Source: an uncultured Chitinophaga sp. (lineage in GTDB: Bacteria > Bacteroidota > Bacteroidia > Chitinophagales > Chitinophagaceae). Taken from it: a stretch of DNA of 64,000 nt. Each line of letters begins with the position of its first letter. Positions within the stretch are counted from its first letter, which is position 1. Shown here in pieces: positions 1-8,954 of this stretch. The notes below the pieces were generated by a model. That model saw nothing but the letters and a program-made list of their open reading frames with translations. It was not told the DNA's origin and searched no databases. A program made the position numbers and the translations under genes. The DNA is taken from positions 124,001 to 188,000 of the forward strand of contig NZ_CABHOU010000021.1 of assembly GCF_902168175.1 (NCBI RefSeq). Reading direction: 5' to 3'.

Positions 1-27
1 AAGGCCTGCAACGCGCAGGCCTTTTTT
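1..27. terminator. Intrinsic terminator hairpin at the left edge
   Basis: Nine-base arms AAGGCCTGC and GCAGGCCTT enclose a five-base loop and are followed by a T run on the plus strand. It lies just past the stop of the leftward gene at 33, so it probably works in both directions. The plus-strand gene it would serve lies outside the window. Confidence 0.8.
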
Positions 28-32
28 ATGCT

Positions 33-2825
33 TTAGAAGCTGAATAACTGTTGTAAAGGCAATATAAACTGCACATACTCCTTCCTGCCCGGGTCCTGCG
101 GATCTACATCTAACAAGTGTGAAAAACGTACGCCGAACGTGAACGGGATCGTGTTTCCCACTTTAGTATCGAAGTATAGCTCGGCGCCTGTGGAGGCGAA
201 GCGGCTATCACGTTTGGTGCGGAAGTTATACGCCATGCTATGATCGTAAAACAGGTTGGCGCGTATCCGCATGAAATAAAGAATATGCGCAAAACCCCAG
301 TCGGGGTACATAATCGGAAAGTGATAGTTTGCGCCCAGTTTATAAATATGTTCGTAAAACGGTTCGTTATACCCGCGGGCATACGAAAAGTTGTCGGTAA
401 ACGCATACCGCAGCAGGGTATCGCGCTGCTGGTAGGCACTTTGCAGCACCAGGCTGTGAGTGGGAAAAAGTCCGGGCAGGTACAAATCCAAACGGCCCAT
501 CAGTTGCTCTGCCGGCACATTGTTTACCGACTTGCGATACTCCAGGTACAGCGACTGTGCAAACGGCGAATTGATTTGCTGGCGGGCTTTTGCACGCTGG
601 TTTACGAAACTCAGGTAAGTAGTTACATACTGGAATTCCCGGTCGCGGAACATGTATTTGCTCTGCGCATCTTTCACCCGTTGTTTGTAAGTATAGTTAC
701 CGCCAATCGTTAAAGCACGGCCATATAAACCACGGGAAAGCTGCAATGGGATGGAGAAGCCCGCATGCCAGTCCATTTCTTTCCAGTATAGTTGTACGGT
801 ATCGTTTACGAATAAACTGCGGTTAAAAGTATAGGCAGCGCCGGTGGTGAGGTAAGGGAATAAGGTACCGGAAAGCAGGTCGGCGCTTATTTGCGAGCTG
901 CCTTCGTTTCGGTTGTAAGTATAAGTAGCCGCAGCGGTCACTGTGTTCAGGATGTTATCGCTGTAGGCTGTAAGACTGTATTCAGGATCGCTGAAAGTCG
1001 GCACCCAGCTATGTACATGGAATAGGCCATGGAGTTGTGAGTACTTCTTTACAGGATTGGTTACATCCGGTACTTTGGTCAAAATATTACCGCCTTCTTT
1101 AAAGTCCGGCTGTAGCCAGGCACTTTGCTGCGGGTGGACTTTAGTGAGTTGTAAAGGTGTGCGGAAGAGTTTATAACCGTTAGCCGTAAATTCGGTAAAC
1201 ACCAGCTGCCCGTCCTGCAAGTCCATATGTTGTACACCGTTGCGGGCGTGGGTGGCCTGCATCAGCGAGCCATCAATAGTATTAAGCGCGTACACATTAT
1301 CTGCATTATCATAATTGGCAGTAATAAGCACGGTATCCCCGTGAATAGCCGGAATACCCAATACCTGCGTATTCCAGGGCACCAGCACTTTGGTTTCACC
1401 ACTGCTAATGTCCTGTTGTATCAGGGCTATTTTTCCATCTTTACGGCGTACACCCGCTATTATCGACTGCCCGTTTTCAGTGAACTTGGGATAGGTATAA
1501 TACCAGTTACCGGGGTTCGGCAACGACTTAGTAATGTTACCGGTAGCAGCATCCAGCAGATCGAGGCTGTACTTCATGGCGGTGGAGGATGACAAAGCGC
1601 AGATGAGTTTACCATCAGGCGATATATCCGGGGAGAAGTAGCGTGTTTTAAGCGTGAGCTGGCGTTTTTTCCCCGCTTCATGCACCATCACCACCGAATA
1701 ATCTTTCCACGACCAGCGGGGATGGTAGCGGCCTTCGGTCCATACAATACGTTCGTTACGGTAACTGAAGTAATCGTCGAAGCCGAAGCCGGGCGAGAAC
1801 AGTTTATGTTCGGAGCCATCCTTCTTTATAAGATAAAAGCCCTGGATCTTTTTGTAAGAGCTTTTCAACACCAGCAGCTCTCCGTTCGTGGTGGTGTATA
1901 CGTATTTATAATCTGTTACCGTTTTAGTATTGGGACTGATGATGGCCGTGTCGTTGTAAGGGGTCTTTTGCTGATCCGCCTTCCATTGCTCACGGTACCA
2001 GTTAATGCTGGCGTTGTAAAAACCAGTGATGTTTTTCCCGGTACGGCGTTTAATACCCTGGCTCAGCGGGTAAAACACCCCTTTGAAGCGCACGGCATCG
2101 TCCGTCACGTCTTTCCAGAAGGTTTGCCCGTACTCATAACGGCCGTAACTGTTCATGATATAACCGAGCGGGTAATGATTGGGCACGTAGTCCTTATAAG
2201 AGCCATTCCTGATCTTCATGTAGCGGTAGTCCTTACCGGCGAGCGATAAGGCCCTGAAACCATCGAAAAAGGCCGGTAAACGCCCTCTCCCCTGGTTACT
2301 GAGCGCCGTTTCCATCAGCACCGCATCGCCTTCCCAGTACCAGTTGGGCACGGCAATGTTATTGGCGGCAGTTTGTCCCAGTTCACCACCCAGTATACCT
2401 ACCACGCGCGACAGGCCCACGTTGAAATTGATGTTCTGTAATACGTGCCTGTACTCGTGGAGCGACAACTGATCTACCCAGTCCATAGCCCCCATATCAT
2501 TAGAATTAGGCGGAGGAGCGAGATAAAATTCGGAGCGGAAAGGGGCCATTTGTACATAACCGTTGGCCGAGAGCGTTTGGTTTTGCAGTACGATACTCAT
2601 TTTCCGCTGCATATTACCGATGGAGGTACGGGCGTTGCGGTTAATGTACATCACGGTATTAGCCACACGCTGGCCTACGCTGTCCATCCCCTCGGGGAAT
2701 ATTACGCGTACCGTGTCGTTATTGATCTGCCGCCACCGGTGAGTGGGCGGATTGCCCCCGAACTGCTGGGCACTGGCATAGTGGGAAAAAAGGATCGCTA
2801 TACAAACAGCAGTTATGTGGCGCAT
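33..2825 (-). CDS. Secreted gluzincin-like peptidase with propeller and C-terminal outer-membrane barrel
   Basis: A 930-residue protein starting with a signal peptide (cleavage after ASA, about residue 19). Residues 123-127 read HEYRH, an HExxH zinc motif, and W164-E165-G166 supplies a plausible third ligand, so the N-terminal 200 residues look like a gluzincin (peptidase MA-like) domain. Residues of about 290-560 show repeated GDTV..., DGKL... and NGYKL... strands typical of a TolB/WD40-like propeller. From about residue 600 to the terminal phenylalanine the sequence alternates aromatic and polar residues like an outer-membrane barrel. The three-part layout is inferred; the zinc motif is seen directly. 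No partner gene adjoins it: the IscA-like gene on the other side of its start is divergent. Substrate unknown. Confidence 0.7.
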   Translation of the reverse strand: MRHITAVCIAILFSHYASAQQFGGNPPTHRWRQINNDTVRVIFPEGMDSVGQRVANTVMYINRNARTSIGNMQRKMSIVLQNQTLSANGYVQMAPFRSEFYLAPPPNSNDMGAMDWVDQLSLHEYRHVLQNINFNVGLSRVVGILGGELGQTAANNIAVPNWYWEGDAVLMETALSNQGRGRLPAFFDGFRALSLAGKDYRYMKIRNGSYKDYVPNHYPLGYIMNSYGRYEYGQTFWKDVTDDAVRFKGVFYPLSQGIKRRTGKNITGFYNASINWYREQWKADQQKTPYNDTAIISPNTKTVTDYKYVYTTTNGELLVLKSSYKKIQGFYLIKKDGSEHKLFSPGFGFDDYFSYRNERIVWTEGRYHPRWSWKDYSVVMVHEAGKKRQLTLKTRYFSPDISPDGKLICALSSSTAMKYSLDLLDAATGNITKSLPNPGNWYYTYPKFTENGQSIIAGVRRKDGKIALIQQDISSGETKVLVPWNTQVLGIPAIHGDTVLITANYDNADNVYALNTIDGSLMQATHARNGVQHMDLQDGQLVFTEFTANGYKLFRTPLQLTKVHPQQSAWLQPDFKEGGNILTKVPDVTNPVKKYSQLHGLFHVHSWVPTFSDPEYSLTAYSDNILNTVTAAATYTYNRNEGSSQISADLLSGTLFPYLTTGAAYTFNRSLFVNDTVQLYWKEMDWHAGFSIPLQLSRGLYGRALTIGGNYTYKQRVKDAQSKYMFRDREFQYVTTYLSFVNQRAKARQQINSPFAQSLYLEYRKSVNNVPAEQLMGRLDLYLPGLFPTHSLVLQSAYQQRDTLLRYAFTDNFSYARGYNEPFYEHIYKLGANYHFPIMYPDWGFAHILYFMRIRANLFYDHSMAYNFRTKRDSRFASTGAELYFDTKVGNTIPFTFGVRFSHLLDVDPQDPGRKEYVQFILPLQQLFSF

Positions 2826-2903
2826 ATACAGTTGTAATAAAATATAAATTTAATGGTTCCGGGCATTAGTTGTTACCCCCAGGGCCAACATCTTAGTATT
2901 TTG

Positions 2904-2911
2904 TAAATTTG
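2904..2911 (+). promoter_or_regulatory. Candidate -7 element for the IscA-like gene
   Basis: TAAATTTG matches the Bacteroidota -7 consensus TAnnTTTG and lies 21 bases before the ATG at 2932. No clear -33 TTG is seen upstream, so support is partial. Confidence 0.45.
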
Positions 2912-2931
2912 CCGAAACTTTGGGTGGAAAC

Positions 2932-3249
2932 ATGGACACAAAAAAGCACACACCGGTACTGCTTACCGAAGCTGCGGTAAAGGAACTGCTAAAACTGATG
3001 AAACAGGAAGGTTTTGATACAACCCAGCACCTGCGCATAGGCGTAAAAGGCGGAGGCGGCTGCTCTGGTGGCGGCATTAGTTATATGCTGGGATTTGACA
3101 GCCCGCTGGAAGATGATGCGCACTTCGAGGTAGAAGGCATCCCTGTGATCATTAAAAAAGCGCATGCGCTTCATTTGATGGGCATGGAAGTAGGTTACCA
3201 GGATAATGAGAAAGGGCGGGGATTTACGTTTAATAACCCGCTGGCATAA
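2932..3249 (+). CDS. IscA/HesB-family iron-sulfur carrier-like protein lacking the C-terminal cysteines
   Basis: A 105-residue protein of the HesB/IscA/ErpA fold, which normally delivers Fe-S clusters to apoproteins. The family signatures RIGVKGGGGCSGG (with C44) and GKGF-like GRGFTFNNP are present. Canonical members end with a CGC motif just after FNNP; here the frame stops two residues after it (LA, stop), and C44 is the only cysteine in the protein. It therefore cannot bind a cluster in the usual three-cysteine way. The ATG at 2932 is preferred over an upstream TTG at 2922 region because it follows a -7 element and gives the normal family N terminus. It stands alone, divergent from the peptidase gene and followed by a strong terminator. 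Confidence 0.85.
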   Translation: MDTKKHTPVLLTEAAVKELLKLMKQEGFDTTQHLRIGVKGGGGCSGGGISYMLGFDSPLEDDAHFEVEGIPVIIKKAHALHLMGMEVGYQDNEKGRGFTFNNPLA

Positions 3250-3270
3250 CCAATAAGTACCTGATTAAGA

Positions 3271-3297
3271 TAAGGGCTGGCATGATGCCGGCCCTTA
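3271..3297 (+). terminator. Intrinsic terminator after the IscA-like gene
   Basis: Arms TAAGGGCTGGCAT and ATGCCGGCCCTTA (one G-U pair) with a short loop, followed by TTT, 22 bases past the stop codon. Confidence 0.8.
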
Positions 3298-3438
3298 TTT
3301 GTTAGTTCCCGGGAGTGTATACACCGCTGCTTATTATCTCCCCGGAACAACGGGCTGCAAAACGTCAGCCCCTCTTATTGCAATTAATGTACTGGCAGAA
3401 ATGAAGGTATACACACCGCAGCGTATTGTCCCCAAAAG

Positions 3439-3468
3439 CGAAAGGGCCGGCATACGCCGGCCCTTTCG
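3439..3468. terminator. Terminator hairpin downstream of secDF
   Basis: Perfect 13-base arms CGAAAGGGCCGGC and GCCGGCCCTTTCG, 20 bases past the secDF stop on the minus strand. The stretch between this and the previous terminator (3298-3438) has no gene; it holds two diverged copies of a short TATACACCGC-type sequence near 3316 and 3408. Confidence 0.75.
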
Positions 3469-3487
3469 GATTATTTAAGTCCCAACC

Positions 3488-6400
3488 TTACAGTTTAGGC
3501 GCTTTTTCTACGATTTCAACAGCTTCAGACTCGTTAGCCAACTGGTTTTTCTTGTCGAAGTCAACAAGAACCGGGGCAGCTACAAAGATAGAAGAGTAAG
3601 TACCAGTGATTACACCGATGAGCATTGCGAATGCAAAACCACGGGTAGCTTCACCACCGAATACGAACAGGATCAGGATCGTGAGGAATACGGTGAACGA
3701 GGTCATGATCGTACGGCTCAGGGTATCATTGATCGCTTTGTTTACAGTCAGGTTCCTGTCAAGTCCTTTACCATTGCGGAAGTATTCGCGGATCCTGTCG
3801 AACACGATCACGGTATCGTTCATAGAGAAACCGATAACGGTCAGTATGGCAGCAATGAAGTGCTGGTCAATTTCGAGCGGGAAAGGCACCACGTTACGCA
3901 GGAAGGAGAATACCGCGAGGGTAACCAGTACGTCGTGCAGCAGCGCGAAGATAGTACCGAGCGAGTATTGCCATTTGCTAAAGCGGATGAGGATGTACAG
4001 GAAGATCACGATAATAGACAATACCGTTGCTTTCACCGCACCTTTACGAAGGTCGTCGGAGATAGTAGGCGATACTGTTTGTGAGCTTACCACGTATCTG
4101 GCCATAAACGATTCGTACGAGGTACCTGTAGGGTAGTATGCCTGCAAACCTTCGAACAGTTTCTGAGAAACTTCTTTCTCTACGTTCTGGCTAAGGTCTT
4201 CAATTTTATAAGAAGTAGTAATGTTCAGTTGTTGTGTAGTTTGACCTACTGTTTTCACGAAAGGCTCTGATTCAAATACTTTCGCCAGTTTCTCCCTTAC
4301 TTCTTCGCGGTTTACTTTGTTGTCGAAACGGATCGTGTAGTTACGGCCACCGGAGAAGTCTACACCGTGGTCGAAACCGTTGAAGAACGAAGCAACACCC
4401 AGTACCATTACCACAGCAGAAATAACGTATGCGATCTTACGTTTTCCAACGAAGTCGAAGTTCGCATGTTTGAATATCCTGCGGGAAATTGGCGTGAAGT
4501 ATTGGAAATGACGTTTTTTGTTAGTCCAGAAGTCGGTAACCATACGTGAAACGAGGATACCGCAGAACAGGGACAGCAACAGACCGATGATCTGGGTAGT
4601 TGCGAAGCCCAGTACGGGACCAAGACCAAAGTAGAACAGGATGATAGCCGTTAACAGGGAGGTGATGTGACCATCCAGTACTGGGGCCAGGGATCGCTGG
4701 TAGCCGTGTTTCACAGCTTCCTGGTACGTTCGGCCGCGGTCCAGTTCGTCTTTTATCCTTTCAAATATGATTACGTTCGTATCCACAGCCATACCGATGG
4801 TGAGTACCAGACCGGCAATACCAGGCATGGTGAGCGTAGCGCCCAGCGATGCGAGGATACCTACGGTGAACAGCAGGTTGAGGATCAGGGCGATGTTAGC
4901 CACCCAGCCGGCAGTGTTGTAGTACACCAGCATCAGCACGAAAATCACTGCGAAGGAGATGGCGAATGATTTTGCACCAGCGGCAATAGACTCAGCACCC
5001 AGGGTTGGTCCAACGATCTGTTCCTGTACAATTTTGGCAGGAGCAGGCATTTTACCGGATTTCAGGATGTTGGCAAGGTCAGTTGCTTCCTCTATTTCGA
5101 AACTGCCGCTGATAGAAGACTGGCCGTTCGGGATCTCGTTCTGGATAGAAGGAGCCGAATAAACTATACCATCCAGTACCACCGCTACATAGTTGTAAGT
5201 AGTGAGGTCTTTAGGGTCGGCTGGTTTCAGCTCGCTGGTAAGCCTGCGCCATTCGCGGGTACCAACTTCGTTCATCGACATGGAGATTTCAGGACGGTTG
5301 TTCTGGTCGAAGCTCTGTCTTGCATCGCTCACCATTTCACCGGTAACTTTTGCTTTAGGGTTGATGGGGTTGATTTTCAAACCATACACCATAATATAAC
5401 CCTTAGCTCCATCTGCACGTTCGTTAGCACCCCATGCCAGTACGAAGTCCCTTGGGAGGACTGCTTTCACGGAAGGAAGGCAAAAGTAACGACGGAGGGT
5501 AGCAGTATCTCTTACATTCACCTGGCCGATAGCAGAAGAAGGAACGATCCTGTTTTCCTGGTCCATCATGGGGATCATGATGCTGAACAGGGGATTTTCT
5601 TTCTGGAAGTCTGCCTGCATTTGCGCCTGGTTCTTTTTAGCGGAATCCAGTTTGTTGGTACCGCTGTCTTTTGCCAGGATGGCCTCGATGCTTGCGTTCT
5701 TAGAAGTGTCGCCCGGGGTAGCTGCGGCCGGGGTAGCGGTGGCAGCTAAGGCAGCAGAATCTTTAGTAGCGGTAGTATCCTGCACTTTAGCGTAACCGAG
5801 GTATGTTTTAATCGCCTCATTCGCTGGTTGCAGGGTAGTTACGAAGAACTGCTCACTGTTTTTATGTACTTCGCGGAACTCCAGGTTTGCACTGGCCTGC
5901 AGATATTTACGTACGCGTTCTGCGTCGTCCACACCTGCCAGTTCCACAGAGATGATACCTTTGTTTTCGTCCAGGCTGATGTTAGGCTGCGCTACACCAA
6001 ACTTGTCGATCCTTCTCTGAAGTACGAGGTAGGTATTTTTGATAGCAGCTCCTGCCTCGCGGCGGATCACGTTCAATACCTGTTCGTTAGAAGAATTGAA
6101 ATTCAGGTCTTTCTGGCTGGCGTTAGCGAAGATAGCTGCCAGGCGGCCCTGTGGGGCAATCTGTGCATAGGCTTCGCCGAACAACGTAACGTAGTCGGAC
6201 TGGCTTGTTTTCTTCATTTCTCTGGCTTTCTCGAGTGCCTGACTGAAGGCTACGTCTTTAGAATGGCCTGAGAGGGAGCGGATCACGTCTTCCACGCTTA
6301 CATCCAGCACAACGTTCATACCTCCCTGGAGGTCGAGACCTAAATTAAGTTCTCTTTCTTTCGCTTTGGCATAGGTGGTAAACCAGGGAAAACCCGCAAT

Positions 6401-6664
6401 TTCTTCACTGCTGGTACTGTCAATAATCTCTTGTCTCCTTGCTTTGAATAAGCCTTTCAGCGTGTCGTCCTGATAGCGCTCCTGCAGTTCCTTGTTTCCG
6501 GGATATTTTTTATCCGCGGAAGGATACTGTTTGGCCACATAGTCGTTAGCCTGCTGATCTATCTTCTTTTCATAGTTCCGCACCACAAACGTGAAGGACA
6601 ATTGATACAAAGAGATAAGGATTAGTGCGACAGCAAAAAATCTAACCAGTCCTTTAAGTTGCAT
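3488..6664 (-). CDS. secDF: Protein translocase subunits SecD and SecF as one fused protein
   Basis: A 1058-residue inner-membrane protein that uses the proton motive force to help pull proteins through SecYEG. An N-terminal membrane segment (residues 5-28) is followed by the SecD signature LGLDLQGG at 108-115, the periplasmic P1 region, and the SecD membrane bundle near 570-720. The SecF half starts about residue 740 and carries its own GVDFSGG signature near 765 and a second membrane bundle. Fused SecDF is usual in Bacteroidota. P1 contains an Ala/Thr/Ser-rich insert at about 290-355 that looks like a linker rather than a folded part. The gene stands alone; its helper YajC is encoded 4 kb away. 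Confidence 0.97.
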   Translation of the reverse strand: MQLKGLVRFFAVALILISLYQLSFTFVVRNYEKKIDQQANDYVAKQYPSADKKYPGNKELQERYQDDTLKGLFKARRQEIIDSTSSEEIAGFPWFTTYAKAKERELNLGLDLQGGMNVVLDVSVEDVIRSLSGHSKDVAFSQALEKAREMKKTSQSDYVTLFGEAYAQIAPQGRLAAIFANASQKDLNFNSSNEQVLNVIRREAGAAIKNTYLVLQRRIDKFGVAQPNISLDENKGIISVELAGVDDAERVRKYLQASANLEFREVHKNSEQFFVTTLQPANEAIKTYLGYAKVQDTTATKDSAALAATATPAAATPGDTSKNASIEAILAKDSGTNKLDSAKKNQAQMQADFQKENPLFSIMIPMMDQENRIVPSSAIGQVNVRDTATLRRYFCLPSVKAVLPRDFVLAWGANERADGAKGYIMVYGLKINPINPKAKVTGEMVSDARQSFDQNNRPEISMSMNEVGTREWRRLTSELKPADPKDLTTYNYVAVVLDGIVYSAPSIQNEIPNGQSSISGSFEIEEATDLANILKSGKMPAPAKIVQEQIVGPTLGAESIAAGAKSFAISFAVIFVLMLVYYNTAGWVANIALILNLLFTVGILASLGATLTMPGIAGLVLTIGMAVDTNVIIFERIKDELDRGRTYQEAVKHGYQRSLAPVLDGHITSLLTAIILFYFGLGPVLGFATTQIIGLLLSLFCGILVSRMVTDFWTNKKRHFQYFTPISRRIFKHANFDFVGKRKIAYVISAVVMVLGVASFFNGFDHGVDFSGGRNYTIRFDNKVNREEVREKLAKVFESEPFVKTVGQTTQQLNITTSYKIEDLSQNVEKEVSQKLFEGLQAYYPTGTSYESFMARYVVSSQTVSPTISDDLRKGAVKATVLSIIVIFLYILIRFSKWQYSLGTIFALLHDVLVTLAVFSFLRNVVPFPLEIDQHFIAAILTVIGFSMNDTVIVFDRIREYFRNGKGLDRNLTVNKAINDTLSRTIMTSFTVFLTILILFVFGGEATRGFAFAMLIGVITGTYSSIFVAAPVLVDFDKKNQLANESEAVEIVEKAPKL

Positions 6665-6702
6665 GTTGATTCGGGTTTATAATATAATTTTTTTAAGAGT
6701 TG

Positions 6703-6710
6703 CAAAGATA
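6703..6710 (-). promoter_or_regulatory. Candidate -7 element for secDF
   Basis: On the minus strand the sequence reads TATCTTTG, a full match to TAnnTTTG, 39 bases before the secDF start. A TTTTG lies too far upstream (about 30 bases) to be a normal -33 partner. Confidence 0.5.
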
Positions 6711-6805
6711 GAATTTAAATTGATATATTAAAGTCCCGTTCAAAACTCTTGCAAATCCTTTATCTGCCTGATTTTGAATGGATTTTGACCGTAACAATTT
6801 TTTCT

Positions 6806-8074
6806 ATGCCATACCGTCATGCTTGCTTTGCAACTATACTTTTACTGGCGGCAGCCTGCCATACTACGAAAAATATGCGAAAAAACAGCCCTGAGGACGC
6901 ATCTTTTGCGAAAATATTACGCAGCGATCCCCGCCTGAAACCCGTTCTGGACAGTCCGGCGGAGTACCGGCTGCAGGTAATTTATACCCGCATCGACCGC
7001 GACGAACACAACCAGCCGCATTTTACGGAATTCCGCTACGATGTAGATACAGCGCGGTACTTCTACCCTGCCTCTACCGTCAAAATGCCGATTGCGCTGG
7101 CCGCCCTGGAGAAAATCAACGATCTCCGCATCCCCGGCCTGACAAAATACACGACCATGTTTACCGATGGTCTGCCAAACGTCAATACCGCCGTCACGGC
7201 CGATTCTACCGCCGAAAACGGCATGCCCTCCATAGCGCATTATATCAAAAAGATATTCCTGGTAAGCGATAATGACGCAGCCAACCGGCTGTATGAATTT
7301 GTTGGTCAGCAGGAACTGAATGAAAACCTCTGGAAAAAGGGCTACACCGACGCGCAAATCCGCCACCGGCTTGACATGCCGCAGCTTAGTCCCGAAGCCA
7401 ACCGCCATACCAACGGCGTACGCTTCGAAAAAGAGGGCAAATTGCTGTACATACAGCCCGAGCGCTACAGCAGCCTGGCCTTTCCGCTCCGCAACGATGC
7501 CGTTGGCAAAGGTCATATGAAAAACGGCCAGTTAGTAAGCACTCCTTTCGACTTTAGCCTCCGCAACCGCCTCACCCTGCCCGACCTGCACCAGATGCTG
7601 AAAAGCATTATTTTTCCGGAAAATGTAACTTCTGCCGCCCGCTTCCGTTTAATGGAAGACGATTACCGGTTTTTGTACCGTTATATGTCGCAGTTGCCAA
7701 CTGAAACGCGTTACCCGGCTTACGATACATCGGAATTTCATCACACATATGTAAAATTCCTGCTGTTTGGGGCCGATAAAGCAGCAAAGGTGCCCGCCGG
7801 ACTGAGGATTTTTAACAAACCGGGCTGGGCGTACGGATTTTTAACAGATGTGGCCTACATTGCAGACTTCGACAATCATGTAGAATTCCTGCTCTCTGCC
7901 ACCATCTACGTAAATCGCGACGGGGTAATAGGCGACGACAAATATGACTTTAAAACGGTGGGTGAGCCTTTCCTCAAAGCATTGGGCGAAGTAGTTTACC
8001 AGCAAGAATTAAAAAGGGAAAGAAAATACAAACCAGACCTTTCACGTTATAAAGTTGATTATGAAAAACAATAA
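6806..8074 (+). CDS. Lipoprotein serine hydrolase of the class A beta-lactamase fold
   Basis: About 422 residues. The ATG at 6806 is preferred to one at 6749 because it opens a lipoprotein signal (MPYRHACFATILLLAAAC). Beta-lactamase-like landmarks are seen in order: S-T-V-K (SxxK, nucleophile serine) in PASTVKMPIALAAL, SDN in LVSDNDAANRLYEF, and KPGW where beta-lactamases have KTG. The altered third motif and the extra length suggest a housekeeping serine hydrolase or carboxypeptidase-like enzyme in the periplasm rather than a drug-inactivating lactamase; this is inference. The 3' end runs into the start region of the DUF4397 gene, so the two may be cotranscribed. Confidence 0.8.
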   Translation: MPYRHACFATILLLAAACHTTKNMRKNSPEDASFAKILRSDPRLKPVLDSPAEYRLQVIYTRIDRDEHNQPHFTEFRYDVDTARYFYPASTVKMPIALAALEKINDLRIPGLTKYTTMFTDGLPNVNTAVTADSTAENGMPSIAHYIKKIFLVSDNDAANRLYEFVGQQELNENLWKKGYTDAQIRHRLDMPQLSPEANRHTNGVRFEKEGKLLYIQPERYSSLAFPLRNDAVGKGHMKNGQLVSTPFDFSLRNRLTLPDLHQMLKSIIFPENVTSAARFRLMEDDYRFLYRYMSQLPTETRYPAYDTSEFHHTYVKFLLFGADKAAKVPAGLRIFNKPGWAYGFLTDVAYIADFDNHVEFLLSATIYVNRDGVIGDDKYDFKTVGEPFLKALGEVVYQQELKRERKYKPDLSRYKVDYEKQ

Positions 8075-8099
8075 AATAAACCATAAACCACAAGAGAGC

Positions 8100-8843
8100 A
8101 TGCTAAAAAGAACGAACCGACTCTGGACGCTGGTGGCAGTAGCCGCACTGATGACAGCAGGACTAACCTCCTGTCTTAAAAAAGGAGACAACGCTCCTGC
8201 TAAACCCTACGCTGTACTGGCCCTGTTAAACGCGGCTGTACACCCAGGTTCTGTAGACGTATATCAGAATTCAAAAAAGATAACCACTGGCGCTTTTGCT
8301 TCCGGCAAATACGCTTTATTGCAGATAGATCCGGGTACACAGGAATTCGGCTTCAGAAAATTCGGCTCCGACAGCACGCTGGATTCTGACCTGGCTTTGT
8401 ATGACACCCTGGCATGGCATACACTGGTGTTGTATAACAACTACTCACCAGGTAGCACTGACAGCTCTGTTCAGTTGGCAAACCTTATCGAAAACTACAC
8501 CGGTATTGAAACTACCAAAGCTAACATCCGCTTCTTCCACCTTAGCCCGGATGCCGGCATTGTAAGGTTCTTCGTAAACGACGTGGAAGTACATGCTAAC
8601 CGTACCTACGCCGACTTCGTGGGCAGCAGCAGCTACCGTTCCTACACAGCGGCCAACACCGGCGCTATTAAATTCGAGGCAAGGGCGGCAGATGGTACTA
8701 CCGTTATTGCATCTAAAACAGACCAGGTAGCAAATGGTAATGTATACACCATTTATTTAAGTGGCCTGGTGAATATAGCCGGCACTGATCCGCGTAAAGT
8801 TGCATTGTCTGTTTACTGGCACAATCCATATTACCTGAACTAG
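8100..8843 (+). CDS. DUF4397-domain lipoprotein
   Basis: About 247 residues. The start at 8100 gives a clean lipoprotein signal ending in LTSC (MLKRTNRLWTLVAVAALMTA...); an in-frame ATG at 8061 and a TTG at 8055 overlap the preceding hydrolase gene. After the lipobox come two similar beta-rich halves: 'AVLALLNAAVHPGSVDVYQN' and 'ANIRFFHLSPDAGIVRFFVN', the repeated pattern of DUF4397 (N/H-x-SPD/AxxxVDVY). The function of the family is unknown; members are surface or periplasmic in Bacteroidota. It is followed by a strong terminator, so it closes the two-gene unit with the serine hydrolase. Confidence 0.85.
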   Translation: MLKRTNRLWTLVAVAALMTAGLTSCLKKGDNAPAKPYAVLALLNAAVHPGSVDVYQNSKKITTGAFASGKYALLQIDPGTQEFGFRKFGSDSTLDSDLALYDTLAWHTLVLYNNYSPGSTDSSVQLANLIENYTGIETTKANIRFFHLSPDAGIVRFFVNDVEVHANRTYADFVGSSSYRSYTAANTGAIKFEARAADGTTVIASKTDQVANGNVYTIYLSGLVNIAGTDPRKVALSVYWHNPYYLN

Positions 8844-8865
8844 GCTTAATATTATACAGATACTT

Positions 8866-8891
8866 AAAGGGAGCATGCTTATGCTCCCTTT
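8866..8891 (+). terminator. Intrinsic terminator after the DUF4397 gene
   Basis: Perfect arms AAAGGGAGCAT and ATGCTCCCTTT around a GCTT loop, followed by a T-rich run. Confidence 0.9.
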
Positions 8892-8916
8892 TCTTTTTCC
8901 TCAAGGTTTTTTTATG

Positions 8917-8924
8917 TAGGTTTG
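8917..8924 (+). promoter_or_regulatory. Candidate -7 element for the aminotransferase gene
   Basis: TAGGTTTG matches TAnnTTTG and sits 30 bases before the ATG at 8955. It also argues against the in-frame TTG at 8922 as the start. Confidence 0.55.
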
Positions 8925-8954
8925 CCGCGGTCAATCCAGCCAAAATATAATTCT

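Noticed and set aside
3298-3438. Possible small RNA between two terminators
   Set aside because: No promoter element faces it and there is no folded core beyond the repeat copies; not enough to call.
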